DNA from: Limnohabitans sp. B9-3
GTDB taxonomy: Bacteria; Pseudomonadota; Gammaproteobacteria; Burkholderiales; Burkholderiaceae_C
Assembly: GCF_002778325.1 (NCBI RefSeq)
Contig: NZ_NESI01000007.1
Location: forward strand, 62,001-126,000
DNA length: 64,000 nucleotides
Reading direction: 5' to 3'
Below are positions 55,904 to 64,000 of this stretch, piece after piece (within the stretch, counting starts at the first letter, position 1; each line of letters opens with the position of its first letter). A program made the position numbers and the translations under genes. Below the pieces are notes generated by a model. That model did no database searches. It was not told the DNA's origin and was given only the letters and a program-made list of their open reading frames with translations.

Positions 55904-57299
55904 TGTTGTGCGGGTCCAAGGCCCGCTTGATGGTGCGCATCATGTCCACCGCACCTGCACCGGTTTCGGTCACCAAGAAGTCGATCTTGTGCAAACCAAT
56001 GCCGTGCTCGCCCGTGCAAGTGCCGCCCAAGTTCAGCGCGCGGGTGACCAGTTTGTGGTTCAGTTCTTCAGCGGTTTCACGTTCGGCGGGAATGTTGGGG
56101 TCAATCAAATAACCAAAGTGGAAGTTGCCGTCGCCCACATGGCCGACCAAGAAATACGGAAGGCCGGAGGCGTCGGCCTCGACCACCGAGTCGAGCAAGC
56201 AATCGGCCAAACGGCTGATGGGCACGCAGGTGTCGGTGCTGATGGCGCGGCAGCCGGGCTTGCTTTGCAGCGCTGCGAAGTAGGCGTTGTGACGCGCGGT
56301 CCACAAGCGGGTGCGCTCTTCGGGGGTGGTGGCCCACTCGAACGATTGGCCGCCCAAGTCGGTGGCAATTTCTTGCACCGTTTCGGCCTGTTCTTTCACG
56401 CCGTTGGGCGAGCCGTGGAACTCCATCAACAACATGGGCGACTCAGCCAGTCCGAGCTTGGCGTAGGCGTTCACCATGCGCACGGTGTTCGTGTCGATCA
56501 GCTCCACACGCGCAATCGGCACGCCCATTTGGATGATGCTGATGGTGGCGTGCACCGCCGCTTCAATGCTGGGGAACGAGCAAATCGCCGCTGACACCGC
56601 TTCGGGCAGTGGGTACAAGCGCACCGTGATTTCGGTCATCACACCCAGCGTGCCTTCGCTGCCCACGAACAGGCGGGTCAAGTCGTAACCGGCGGATGAT
56701 TTTTTGGCGCGGGTACCGGTGCGAATCACCTCACCGCTGGCCGTCACCACCTCGAGGGCCAACACGTTTTCACGCATGGTGCCGTAGCGCACGGCGTTGG
56801 TGCCGCTTGCGCGCGTGGCGCTCATGCCACCAATCGAGGCATCGGCACCGGGGTCGATCGGGAAGAACAAGCCTGTGCTTTTGATCTCATCGTTGAGTTG
56901 CTTACGCGTCACGCCAGGTTGTACCGTCACGGTCAAGTCTTCGGCGTTGATGCTCAACACCTTGTTCATGCGGCTCACGTCCACGCTGATGCCGCCTTGC
57001 ACGGCCAACAAGTGGCCTTCCAGCGACGAGCCCACGCCAAAGGGAATCACAGGCACTTGGTACTGCGCGGCCAGCTTGATCGCGTCGGCCACGTCTTGCG
57101 TGTTTTCGGCAAACACCACGGCAGCGGGGGGCGGCACGGTGGTGAAGGCCGATTCGTCGCGGCCGTGTTGCTCGCGAATCACTTGGGCGGTGGAACAGTT
57201 CGCACCAAAGCGGGTTTGCAGCGCCGCGATCAAGGCCGCGGGCACCTCGCGTTGGGCAATGACGGGGGCCAAATGTTGGGGGGATGTGGGGGCGTTCAT
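55872..57299 (-). CDS. FAD-linked oxidase, D-lactate/glycolate dehydrogenase type
   Basis: A 475-aa flavoprotein with an N-terminal PCMH FAD-binding domain (VIPFGVGSSLEGHLLAVQGGISVDVSRMN; DPGADASIGGMSATRASGTNAVRYGTMRENVLALEVV; VGSEGTLGVMTEITVRLYP) and the C-terminal cap ending GEHGIGLHKIDFL and DPHNIMNPGKIF. This matches cytochrome-type D-lactate dehydrogenase or the GlcD family; the substrate is a 2-hydroxy acid by inference. Its 3' end overlaps the second hybrid kinase for 32 bases on the opposite strand. Confidence 0.9.
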   Translation of the reverse strand: MNAPTSPQHLAPVIAQREVPAALIAALQTRFGANCSTAQVIREQHGRDESAFTTVPPPAAVVFAENTQDVADAIKLAAQYQVPVIPFGVGSSLEGHLLAVQGGISVDVSRMNKVLSINAEDLTVTVQPGVTRKQLNDEIKSTGLFFPIDPGADASIGGMSATRASGTNAVRYGTMRENVLALEVVTASGEVIRTGTRAKKSSAGYDLTRLFVGSEGTLGVMTEITVRLYPLPEAVSAAICSFPSIEAAVHATISIIQMGVPIARVELIDTNTVRMVNAYAKLGLAESPMLLMEFHGSPNGVKEQAETVQEIATDLGGQSFEWATTPEERTRLWTARHNAYFAALQSKPGCRAISTDTCVPISRLADCLLDSVVEADASGLPYFLVGHVGDGNFHFGYLIDPNIPAERETAEELNHKLVTRALNLGGTCTGEHGIGLHKIDFLVTETGAGAVDMMRTIKRALDPHNIMNPGKIFSM

Positions 57300-57404
57300 A
57301 CGGGAATCTCCTAGGCTTTGTGCATTCTATGAACAACACGCCGTCCTTCAAGGCCGCGCGCGTGACAGGCACAATAAGTCCCTTCATTTGATGAGGGAAC
57401 ATTC

Positions 57405-57968
57405 ATGGGCAATCGACTCACCCAAATCGCCACCCGCACTGGCGACGCGGGCACCACCGGATTGGGCAACAACCAACGGGTGTCTAAAAACAGTTTGCGT
57501 GTCCACGCCATGGGCGAGGTGGACGAGCTCAATTCCAACATTGGCGTGCTCTTGTGCGAAGACATGCCTGCTGATGTGCGCGATGTGCTGGTCGAGATCC
57601 AGCACCAGTTGTTCAACTTAGGGGGTGAGTTGTCCATCCCCGGTTTTGAGTTGCTGAAAGTTGAGGCGGTGCAAGCGCTGGACGATGCGCTCGAAACCTA
57701 CAACGCGCAACTACCCAAACTCGAAGAATTCATTTTGCCCGCCGGCACCCGCGCTGCGTCTCTGGCGCACGTTTGCCGCACCGTGGCGAGGCGTGCCGAG
57801 CGTGCGGTGGTGGCTTTGGGTAACGAAGAAGCCATTCAAGAAACGCCGCGCCAGTACCTCAACCGCCTGAGCGACTTGATGTTCGTGTTGGCCCGTGTGT
57901 TGAACCGCCTCAACGGCGGTGACGATGTGTATTGGAAAAGCGAGCGCATGCAACGCACGGGAGCCTGA
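57405..57968 (+). CDS. cob(I)alamin adenosyltransferase, PduO type
   Basis: A 187-aa enzyme with the PduO-type N-terminal ATP motif TRTGDAGTTGLGNNQRVSKNSLRVHAMGEVDELNS and the later CRTVARRAERAVVAL with RQYLNRLSDLMFVLARVLN. It makes adenosylcobalamin from cob(I)alamin and ATP. GAGGGA precedes the ATG. The next gene, acetoacetyl-CoA synthetase, starts 3 bases after it, although the two functions have no obvious direct link. Confidence 0.93.
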   Translation: MGNRLTQIATRTGDAGTTGLGNNQRVSKNSLRVHAMGEVDELNSNIGVLLCEDMPADVRDVLVEIQHQLFNLGGELSIPGFELLKVEAVQALDDALETYNAQLPKLEEFILPAGTRAASLAHVCRTVARRAERAVVALGNEEAIQETPRQYLNRLSDLMFVLARVLNRLNGGDDVYWKSERMQRTGA

Positions 57969-57971
57969 GCC

Positions 57972-60038
57972 ATGTCTGTTAAGCCACCTTTCACCCCCCA
58001 AATTCGGCTGTACCAAAACTGGTTGCATGAAAACCGCGGCCTGAGCTTTGACAATTACGACGCGCTGTGGCGCTGGTCCACCACCGAGCTCGATGCGTTT
58101 TGGCAAAGCATTTGGGACTACTTCGACCTGCAGTCGCCCACCCCGCACCAAGGCGCGTTGGTGAAAAACGCCATGCCTGGCGGCCAGTGGTTCACCGGCG
58201 CGCAAGCCAACTACGCGCAGCAAGTATTCAGGCACGCCGATGCGGCGCATGCGGCAGGTTTTCCCGCCATCATCAGCGAGAACGAAAAGGGGCTGCACCG
58301 CGAACTCAGCTGGCCCGAACTCAAACGTCAAGTCGCCTCACTGGCGCTGCATTTGCAAGCCCAAGGCCTGCAACCCGGCGACCGCGTGGCGGCTTACTTG
58401 CCCAATATTCCCGAAGCCATGGTTGCCTTTTTGGCAGTGGTCAGCGTGGGCGGCGTGTGGAGCATTTGCGCCCCCGACATGGGCACCAACGCCGTGCTCG
58501 ACCGCTTTGCCCAAATTGAGCCCAAGGTGTTGATTGCGTGCGACGGCGTGAGCTACGGCGGGCGCGACCACGACCGCCTGCAAGTGGTGGCCGACATGCG
58601 CGCCGCCTTGCCCAGCGTGCAGCATTTGGTGGTGTTGCGCAACCTCAACGACCAAGCCAGCCTGCCCGACAGCACCGACTTTGCAGACACCATTGCCCGC
58701 AACGATGCAGTCACCCAAAGCTTCGAGCCGATGTGGCTGGACTTCAACCACCCGCTGTGGATTGTCTATTCGAGCGGCACCACCGGTTTGCCCAAGCCCA
58801 TCGTGCATGGCCACGGCGGCACGCTCATCGTGGCGCTGGCCTTGAAGGTCTTGCACAACGACATCGGTTGCAGCTACCACCCCAACAGCTTTGGCGAGCG
58901 TTACCACTGGTACAGCTCCACCGGTTGGGTCATGTGGAACGCGCAACTTAGCGGCCTGCTCAACGGCACCACCTGCGTCATTTACGACGGCAACCCTGGC
59001 GGCAGCAAAGACAAAACCGACTGGACCACCCTGTGGCGCTTTGCCGCCAACAACGGCGTGACCTTCTTCGGTGCCGGCGCAGCATTTTTTGCCAACTGCC
59101 TCAAAGCCAACATCGACCTCAGTGGTTTGCCGGGCCTGCAATCGGTGCGCGCCTTGGGCACCACCGGTTCGCCCCTGAGCGAAGACGCGCAGCGCTGGGG
59201 CACGCAGCAACTTGAGCGTTTGGGCACGCCCAACATTTGGTGGTGCAACATCTCTGGCGGCACTGACTTTGCGGGCGCTTTCATTGGCGGCAACCGCGAG
59301 CTGCCTTTGGTCCCCGGTGAAATGCAATGCCGCTTGCTCGGCTGTGCTGTGGAAGCGTGGAACGAGCAAGGCCAACCCGTGTTGGGCGATGTGGGCGAGT
59401 TGGTGTGCGCCCAACCCTTGCCGTCCATGCCTTTGTATTTTTGGGGCGACAAAGACAACGCCCGTTACCTCTCCAGCTACTTCGACATGTACCCCGCAGG
59501 CCACGGCCGACAGCCCGGCGGCGGCGATGGTCCTGCCAGCTTGGGCGGCGTGTGGCGACACGGTGATTGGCTCAAGATCAACCCGACCACCGGCTCTTGT
59601 GTCATTTACGGTCGCAGCGACGCCACCATCAACCGCCACGGCCTGCGCATGGGCACCAGTGAGTTATACAGCGCCGTCGAAGCCCTGCCCGAAGTGCTCG
59701 ACAGCATGGTGGTCGACTTGGAGTACTTGGGCCGCGAAAGCTACATGCCCTTGTTTGTGGTGCTGCGCGACGGCGTCACCCTGGACGACGCCATGCAAGC
59801 CAAGCTCAACAACGCCATCAAAACCGCGCTCAGCCCGCGTTTTGTGCCTAACGAGATCTTTCAAGTGGCCGAGATTCCACGCACCTTGTCTGGCAAAAAA
59901 CAAGAGCTGCCCATCAAAAAGCTCATGCTCGGCCAACCGCTTGAAAAGGTGGTCAACAAAGACGCCATGGCCAACCCCGCGTGTCTGGACTGGTACGTGG
60001 CTCTGGCGCACCGTCGCGCCGCGCAGCAGCCGGCTTAG
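57972..60038 (+). CDS. acetoacetyl-CoA synthetase
   Basis: A 688-aa adenylate-forming ligase. ATP motif VYSSGTTGLPKPIVHGHGG, the ACS-type N-terminal region (YDALWRWSTTELDAFWQSIWDYF), WYSSTGWVMWN, and the late GVWRHGDWLKI with YGRSDATINRHGLRMGTSE. The pattern, together with RTLSGKKQELPIKKL at the end, is that of acetoacetyl-CoA synthetase rather than acetyl-CoA synthetase. It activates acetoacetate and could serve ketone-body or polyhydroxybutyrate use. A strong terminator follows. Confidence 0.9.
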   Translation: MSVKPPFTPQIRLYQNWLHENRGLSFDNYDALWRWSTTELDAFWQSIWDYFDLQSPTPHQGALVKNAMPGGQWFTGAQANYAQQVFRHADAAHAAGFPAIISENEKGLHRELSWPELKRQVASLALHLQAQGLQPGDRVAAYLPNIPEAMVAFLAVVSVGGVWSICAPDMGTNAVLDRFAQIEPKVLIACDGVSYGGRDHDRLQVVADMRAALPSVQHLVVLRNLNDQASLPDSTDFADTIARNDAVTQSFEPMWLDFNHPLWIVYSSGTTGLPKPIVHGHGGTLIVALALKVLHNDIGCSYHPNSFGERYHWYSSTGWVMWNAQLSGLLNGTTCVIYDGNPGGSKDKTDWTTLWRFAANNGVTFFGAGAAFFANCLKANIDLSGLPGLQSVRALGTTGSPLSEDAQRWGTQQLERLGTPNIWWCNISGGTDFAGAFIGGNRELPLVPGEMQCRLLGCAVEAWNEQGQPVLGDVGELVCAQPLPSMPLYFWGDKDNARYLSSYFDMYPAGHGRQPGGGDGPASLGGVWRHGDWLKINPTTGSCVIYGRSDATINRHGLRMGTSELYSAVEALPEVLDSMVVDLEYLGRESYMPLFVVLRDGVTLDDAMQAKLNNAIKTALSPRFVPNEIFQVAEIPRTLSGKKQELPIKKLMLGQPLEKVVNKDAMANPACLDWYVALAHRRAAQQPA

Positions 60039-60063
60039 GCTGCGCGCTCAATGACTTTTTCAA

Positions 60064-60088
60064 AGCCTTCCTCGGAAGGCTTTTTTTT
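60064..60088 (+). terminator. intrinsic terminator after acetoacetyl-CoA synthetase
   Basis: AGCCTTCC and GGAAGGCT pair with a tiny loop and run directly into eight T. Confidence 0.9.
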
Positions 60089-60258
60089 CGGCAAATTGGC
60101 AAAGACATCAACTACTAAAAGTTACAAAATATTCGATTAAATTAGATTTTGTGATACTTAAGGTATATTTTTGTTCTTTTCTATATAAAATTTCATGAAT
60201 CATCGTTTGGTCATTCGTCTACACCCCCCAAGGACGGCCGACGAAACCATCCCGATTT
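60089..60258. promoter_or_regulatory. AT-rich leader of the first OmpA-like gene
   Basis: The 100 bases from about 60100 are strikingly AT-rich compared with the surrounding genes, including the TTAAATTAGATTTTGTGATA stretch and TATATAAAATTTC. A promoter with TATAAAAT-like elements is likely here, but start and regulator cannot be fixed. No good SD precedes ATG 60259. A 62-codon frame starting at 60195 runs into the gene out of frame and is not credible. Confidence 0.5.
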
Positions 60259-61146
60259 ATGAACCGAACACTTGCTGCCCCCTTGCCCCCATTAATCCGA
60301 CTCAGACGCTGGCTTGTCATGGGCGTGCTGACGTTCGGGGCGGTGTTTGGCGCATGGGCTCAGCAACAGCAGCCTGGGTTTGAGCGGGCTTTGGGGGTTG
60401 GCTACACCGCCCTCAAAGACCTGGCCCCTGAGCAAACGCGCTTGGTCTTTTATAGGCCCGAGGGCGATGGCTTGGGGGTCATCACCCTGCACATCGATGG
60501 GCGCTATCACACCTCCTTGCAAAACGGGGCCTTCTCCGCGCTGTGCTTAGAGCGCGCATCGGTCAACTTGCAAGCCCAGCCGGGTCGCAGTTGGGCACGG
60601 GCAGACCCTAATCGCGAGGTGTCACAAAACGTGGTCATGGTGGGCGGGCAAACCTTGTATGTTCGCTTGAGCGAAGCCTTGGCGACACGGCCTCGTTTGG
60701 ATGTCGTTCCTGCCCATATCGGCGCACAAGAGGTGCAAATGACCCGTGAGCAAACGCACAGCGTGTCGCGTGTGTCTTTGGCTAAACCCTGTTTGCAAGT
60801 CACAGCACCCGCGTTGGCGTTTGCCCCTGAGGTGGTCACCCTCAGCGCGCAGAGTGCTCAAAATCCGGCCGAACTGGCGCAGTTGCTCAAGCGTCTGGAG
60901 GGGCAGTACCGCGGGTTCAAGTCTCTGGCCTTGCACATTGTTGGCCATGTGACGGACATGGACAGCGAGGCCAGCAACGAGCAACTGTCCAAAGAACTGG
61001 CTGGCGAGGTGCAGCGTTACTTTGCGGGCCATTCCACCCAGTTCAATCCCATCTCTGTTGAAGGCCGGGGTAGCAAAGATCGCCAAACAGCCCCCGGACA
61101 GCCCGCGCGTCGTGTGGAGCTGGGTTTGACCGTGTGGGAGCCTTGA
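60259..61146 (+). CDS. periplasmic OmpA-like protein with degenerate OmpA domain
   Basis: A 295-aa secreted protein. Basic N-terminus and hydrophobic core (RWLVMGVLTFGAVFGAWAQ) form a signal peptide. Residues about 55-190 are a beta-rich domain with the segment HIDGRYHTSLQNGAFSALC, shared with the next gene. The C-terminal 100 residues follow the OmpA/peptidoglycan-binding pattern (LHIVGHVTDMDSEASNEQLS; ISVEGRGSKDRQ), but the Arg that binds diaminopimelate is missing (LSKELA). It probably lies in the periplasm without tight wall binding. Function unknown. Confidence 0.75.
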   Translation: MNRTLAAPLPPLIRLRRWLVMGVLTFGAVFGAWAQQQQPGFERALGVGYTALKDLAPEQTRLVFYRPEGDGLGVITLHIDGRYHTSLQNGAFSALCLERASVNLQAQPGRSWARADPNREVSQNVVMVGGQTLYVRLSEALATRPRLDVVPAHIGAQEVQMTREQTHSVSRVSLAKPCLQVTAPALAFAPEVVTLSAQSAQNPAELAQLLKRLEGQYRGFKSLALHIVGHVTDMDSEASNEQLSKELAGEVQRYFAGHSTQFNPISVEGRGSKDRQTAPGQPARRVELGLTVWEP

Positions 61147-61165
61147 GCATTTTTGAGTTCTAAAG

Positions 61166-61209
61166 TTAACAAAACTTAATACATGCATGTGGGTTATTTA
61201 GCAAGAATC
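61166..61209 (+). promoter_or_regulatory. conserved upstream element, copy A
   Basis: TTAACAAAACTTAATACA (61166-61183), 17 bases, then GCAAGAATC (61201-61209), upstream of the second OmpA-like gene. The same two blocks with the same 17-base gap occur before the adhesin (62457-62500). They may form a promoter or a shared regulator site. A GGCGCC/GGCGCC hairpin with TTTT (61226-61245) lies between this element and the ATG. Confidence 0.55.
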
Positions 61210-61260
61210 GAATCAGGTCGAACATGGCGCCGCTTTTGAGGCGCCTTTTGAGAGTTACTT

Positions 61261-62220
61261 ATGAACACGTCACACCTTAAAACAAGACCTCTAACCTCCC
61301 TCATGGTTGGGGTGCTGGTCGCGGTTCTGCTTGTCTTGGCCAGTTATTCAGCGCATGCCCAGTCCCAAGAGCGCTCGATTCTTCAGCCCTTGGGCGATCT
61401 TTACCGTTCGCCGCCACCTGCTCACCCGCAGTTGGCTCGGATTACCTTATACAGAGCGGAAAGCGCACTCGCCACAGGCGCTACCCGCGTGGTCATCAAT
61501 GACCGTTACCAGGCTTCGCTTCAGCCCGGCGGCTTCACCGACTTGTGCATGAAGCCCTCGGTCGTCGATGTGGGCGTGAGCCTGCAAAAGTCAACACAAA
61601 ACGCGCGTGAGTTGCCCGACAGTGCCCTGTTTGTCACCGCCAAGTCGGGGCAAGAGGTGTTCATTCGTGTGGTGGATTTGCCTCAAAACCGCTTGTCTTT
61701 GGTCAGCGTTCAACCCGAAGTGGCGTTTGTTGAGTTGCAAAAAACCCGTCGGCAAGTGCACTCCATCAGCCGCGTGCCGGGCGCGTCGGCCTGCGACCAA
61801 GTGACCGGCTCACCCGCCCCCAAAACGGTGGCCATCACGCTGAGCACCGATGCTTTGTTTGCCTACGGCCGCTCCGACCTCAGTGCCATCTTGCCTTTTG
61901 GTCGCGAACAACTCGACCGCTTGGCCGAGCGTCTGACCACCCGTTATGCCGATTTTGAGCAAAGCCAAATCCTAGTGGTGGGCCACGCCGACCCCGTTGG
62001 TTCGGTCGCCAGCAACCAACGCCTGTCCGAAGCGCGGGCCAAGACCGTGGCCGCTTATTTGGTGCGTGCAGGCGTCAGCGCCAACAAGATCAGCAGCGAA
62101 GGCCGTGGTTCCAGCGAGTTGGTTGACCGCGATTGCGCGCGGGTCGCGTCCCCCGTGAGCGTGGCCTGCAACAAAGTCAACCGGCGTGTGGTGGTTGAGT
62201 TGACGGTTCACGTGCGTTGA
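61261..62220 (+). CDS. OmpA-family periplasmic protein
   Basis: A 319-aa protein with a signal peptide (LMVGVLVAVLLVLASYSAHA). The N-terminal domain is a paralogue of that of the preceding protein (VINDRYQASLQPGGFTDLC; HSISRVPGASACD). The C-terminal OmpA domain is intact: LVVGHADPVGSVASNQRLSEARAKTVAAYLV holds the Asp and Arg for peptidoglycan binding, then ISSEGRGSSELV. It is expected to anchor a periplasmic or outer-membrane assembly to the wall. Its position between a related protein and a giant adhesin suggests a part in adhesin secretion or retention. Confidence 0.82.
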   Translation: MNTSHLKTRPLTSLMVGVLVAVLLVLASYSAHAQSQERSILQPLGDLYRSPPPAHPQLARITLYRAESALATGATRVVINDRYQASLQPGGFTDLCMKPSVVDVGVSLQKSTQNARELPDSALFVTAKSGQEVFIRVVDLPQNRLSLVSVQPEVAFVELQKTRRQVHSISRVPGASACDQVTGSPAPKTVAITLSTDALFAYGRSDLSAILPFGREQLDRLAERLTTRYADFEQSQILVVGHADPVGSVASNQRLSEARAKTVAAYLVRAGVSANKISSEGRGSSELVDRDCARVASPVSVACNKVNRRVVVELTVHVR

Positions 62221-62550
62221 CCCTCTAGGCTCAGGCGACGCAGCGAAGTCGCCTGAGTGGACGGCTAACCGTCAAAACGATAAATATTAAATTTAAGTAC
62301 TCATTAATTGTTGATTTTGATGTTTACGATGTATTATCCAAATTGTAATTTATCCATCATAAGTACACACCATGTTAAGAAAATTAAACCAAGTCACATC
62401 GACTAAAGCGCCAAAGCGTACTTTTCGCAGTGTCCGCATTGATTTTTGAATGACCTTTAACAAAGCTTAATACAACGAATTGCCTCGTTTCGCAAGAATT
62501 TACGCCATTCGAGTCGTTTCACTTCTCTCTCATTTCTAGGCAGCCAAATC
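62221..62550. promoter_or_regulatory. 330-bp gene-free leader of the adhesin
   Basis: It starts with a perfect 10-base hairpin, CTCAGGCGAC (62230-62239) with GTCGCCTGAG (62248-62257), probably ending the OmpA transcript though it lacks a T-run. An AT-rich stretch follows (about 62279-62400). Then comes copy B of the conserved element: TTAACAAAGCTTAATACA (62457-62474), 17 bases, GCAAGAATT (62492-62500). A 25-codon frame at 62372-62449 is present but unsupported. No clear SD precedes ATG 62551. Confidence 0.6.
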
Positions 62551-64000
62551 ATGAGCACAACCTCCACTAACCTCTCCAGTACAAACCTCATTGCAGGCTT
62601 GTCTACAAGAGACTTGTTTGCGTTGGACAACCTGCGGGCTTTTTCCCCAGGTGTGGCCGTGTGCCAAGAAAGTGATGCCCGAACAAGCGGTGGTGCCATC
62701 AACGCGCAAGAAATACAAGACGGAACCGTGATAACGATCTCAGTGGCGGGCGGTGGTGCCAGAGTCGGCGACAGATTGCGAGTGGTCATTGACGGCAGCA
62801 TTGCTGTCGATCACATCTTGACCGCCAACGACATCAACGGCATCAACGGCAGTTCGGCCTCCAAAGGCATCGCCAGAGTGACCGTGACTGCTGAGGTTTT
62901 GTTGGCTTTGTCGCAAGGCGCACATTACGTGACCTCACAAATCTCGTACCTCAGCGGTGCGTTTGCTGGCATGCACAGCAGAGTCAGCTTAGCCAGGGGT
63001 ATTTTTAACATCGACACCGTTGGACCCGATGTGGTGGTCACCTCGTTGGGAGACGACCTCAAAACCGCAGCAGAAGCGACAGACCCCGCTGGCATCATGA
63101 CCGTGCAAAGCGAGGCCAATGCCACCTCCACGGTCACCTTTGTGGGTCAAAACGGGCAAGTCATCAAAAACATCACCCACAACGGCACAGCCAAGCCTGT
63201 CGTGCTCACAGCCGCAGATTTGGTAACTTTGGGTAACGGCCCTGTTGAAGTGACCACCGTCACCAAAGACAAAGCCGGCAACATCATCACTAACCCCGAC
63301 GTGGCAGATGGCGACTTCACGCTCGACACCATCGCTGCCGTTGCCGTGGCAGACGAGGTCAACGCCACAGAAGACGTGGTCAGCACAAGCGCCAACGTGG
63401 GCAGCAACGACACCAACAAAGACGGCTCAGAGACTTACAGCTTGGTCGGCAGCGCCACAGGCCTCTACGGCACGTTGGTGCTCGGTGCCAATGGCGCATA
63501 CACCTACACCCGAACGGCTAACTTAGATGCCATTCAAGCCACCGTCACGGACACCTTCACCTACAAGGTCACGGATGCAGCGGGCAACACCACGCAAAGC
63601 ACGCTCAAAATCAACATGGCCCCCGTCAACGACGCCGCGGTCATCAGTGGCAACGTGGCAGGTGCAGTGACTGAAGCAGGCGGCGTAGCCAACGCGATTG
63701 CTGGCACACCAACTGCTTCGGGCACATTGACCTCAACAGACGTCGACGGCACAGTCAATGCATTCACGGCAGTGGCATCGGGCACAGCCAGCACCAGTGG
63801 CTACGGCACTTACGCCATGACAGCAGGTGGCGTGTGGACCTACACGCTCAACAACGCCAACACGACAGTGCAAGCCTTGGCAGCAGCAGCCACGCTAACC
63901 GACACCTTCACAGTAACGGCAGCCGATGGCACGTCCAAGGTCATCGCCGTCACCATCACGGGAAGCAACGACACCGCCACCATCACCGGCACAGCGACAG
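62551..64000 (+). CDS. VCBS-repeat giant adhesin, N-terminal part (runs off the window)
   Basis: Open from ATG 62551 to the window end, 483 codons with no stop. No Sec signal peptide, as expected for type I secreted repeat adhesins. Residues about 50-155 and 160-260 look like bacterial Ig-like units (GDRLRVVIDGSIAVDHILTA; GPVEVTTVTKDKAGNIITNP). Residues about 264-358 and 362-475 are two VCBS-type repeats (YGTLVLGANGAYTYT; VTDTFTYKVTDAAGN; SGTLTSTDVDG; YGTYAMTAGGVWTYTL; LTDTFTVTAADGT). One lone Cys (38) is present. The remaining repeats, C-terminal secretion signal and any type I secretion genes lie beyond the window. Confidence 0.88.
   Translation, partial: MSTTSTNLSSTNLIAGLSTRDLFALDNLRAFSPGVAVCQESDARTSGGAINAQEIQDGTVITISVAGGGARVGDRLRVVIDGSIAVDHILTANDINGINGSSASKGIARVTVTAEVLLALSQGAHYVTSQISYLSGAFAGMHSRVSLARGIFNIDTVGPDVVVTSLGDDLKTAAEATDPAGIMTVQSEANATSTVTFVGQNGQVIKNITHNGTAKPVVLTAADLVTLGNGPVEVTTVTKDKAGNIITNPDVADGDFTLDTIAAVAVADEVNATEDVVSTSANVGSNDTNKDGSETYSLVGSATGLYGTLVLGANGAYTYTRTANLDAIQATVTDTFTYKVTDAAGNTTQSTLKINMAPVNDAAVISGNVAGAVTEAGGVANAIAGTPTASGTLTSTDVDGTVNAFTAVASGTASTSGYGTYAMTAGGVWTYTLNNANTTVQALAAAATLTDTFTVTAADGTSKVIAVTITGSNDTATITGTAT

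Noticed and set aside
57379..57398. TCCC/GGGA pairing that could hide the SD of the adenosyltransferase gene, considered as a cobalamin riboswitch
   Set aside because: The stem is short and interrupted, and none of the cobalamin riboswitch elements are present in the 105-base spacer.
62372..62449. A 25-codon open frame (MLRKLNQVTS...) in the adhesin leader
   Set aside because: No SD, no recognisable sequence and a length expected by chance; kept only as a note in the leader entry.

Overview
The window is about 64 kb of chromosome around the replication origin of a betaproteobacterium. The order rpmH-rnpA-yidD-yidC-mnmE on one side of dnaA-dnaN-gyrB, followed by mnmG-rsmG-lysE-parA-hydrolase-parB, fits Burkholderiales. 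The protein character (kdsD-kdsC-lptC, AtuA-type and Liv-type catabolic genes, high G+C) points to a Comamonadaceae-like freshwater or soil organism. The family assignment is inferred from gene order and recognisable proteins, not from a search. I found no rRNA, tRNA, IS element or CRISPR array.

Layout. (1) 34-10859, plus strand: a tightly coupled catabolic operon with three acyl-CoA dehydrogenases, a TetR regulator, an atypical SDR, both subunits of a biotin-dependent acyl-CoA carboxylase, an enoyl-CoA hydratase and, unexpectedly, an AlkC-like DNA alkylation repair protein. (2) 10860-18800, minus strand: a Liv-type ABC importer with a long-chain acyl-CoA ligase and an MFS carrier. Divergent from it, 18969-20740 encodes an AtuA-family protein and its small partner. 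Regions 1 and 2 together look like an uptake, activation and beta-carboxylation pathway of the acyclic-terpene (Atu) or leucine (Liu) type. (3) 20912-22763: an ammonium transporter behind a sigma-54 promoter, and a glycine-rich RRM protein whose Shine-Dalgarno lies in a long hairpin. (4) 22825-29128, minus strand: lptC, kdsC, kdsD, mnmE, yidC, yidD, rnpA, rpmH. (5) 29129-34719: the origin and dnaA, dnaN, gyrB, with DnaA boxes on both sides of dnaA and a DnaA-trio-like array before dnaN. (6) 34716-46630: a metal and envelope region with a Spy-like protein, pirin, CopZ, CopA, a CzcCBA-type RND efflux system and its two-component regulator. (7) 46692-52367: mnmG, rsmG, a LysE exporter, and parA/parB with three parS sites inside mnmG and rsmG. 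(8) 52389-60038: two tandem hybrid histidine kinases, an FAD-linked oxidase, a PduO-type adenosyltransferase and acetoacetyl-CoA synthetase. (9) 60259-64000: two paralogous OmpA-like periplasmic proteins and the start of a VCBS-repeat adhesin that runs off the window, behind AT-rich leaders that share a conserved element.

Gene direction mostly follows replication outward from the origin. The observations most worth a second look are the shared upstream element of the second OmpA-like gene and the adhesin, the SD-sequestering leader of the RRM gene, the bipartite origin with a trio array, the coding-embedded parS sites, the membrane domain shared by the tandem hybrid kinases, and the Atu-like regulon with unusual catalytic residues.
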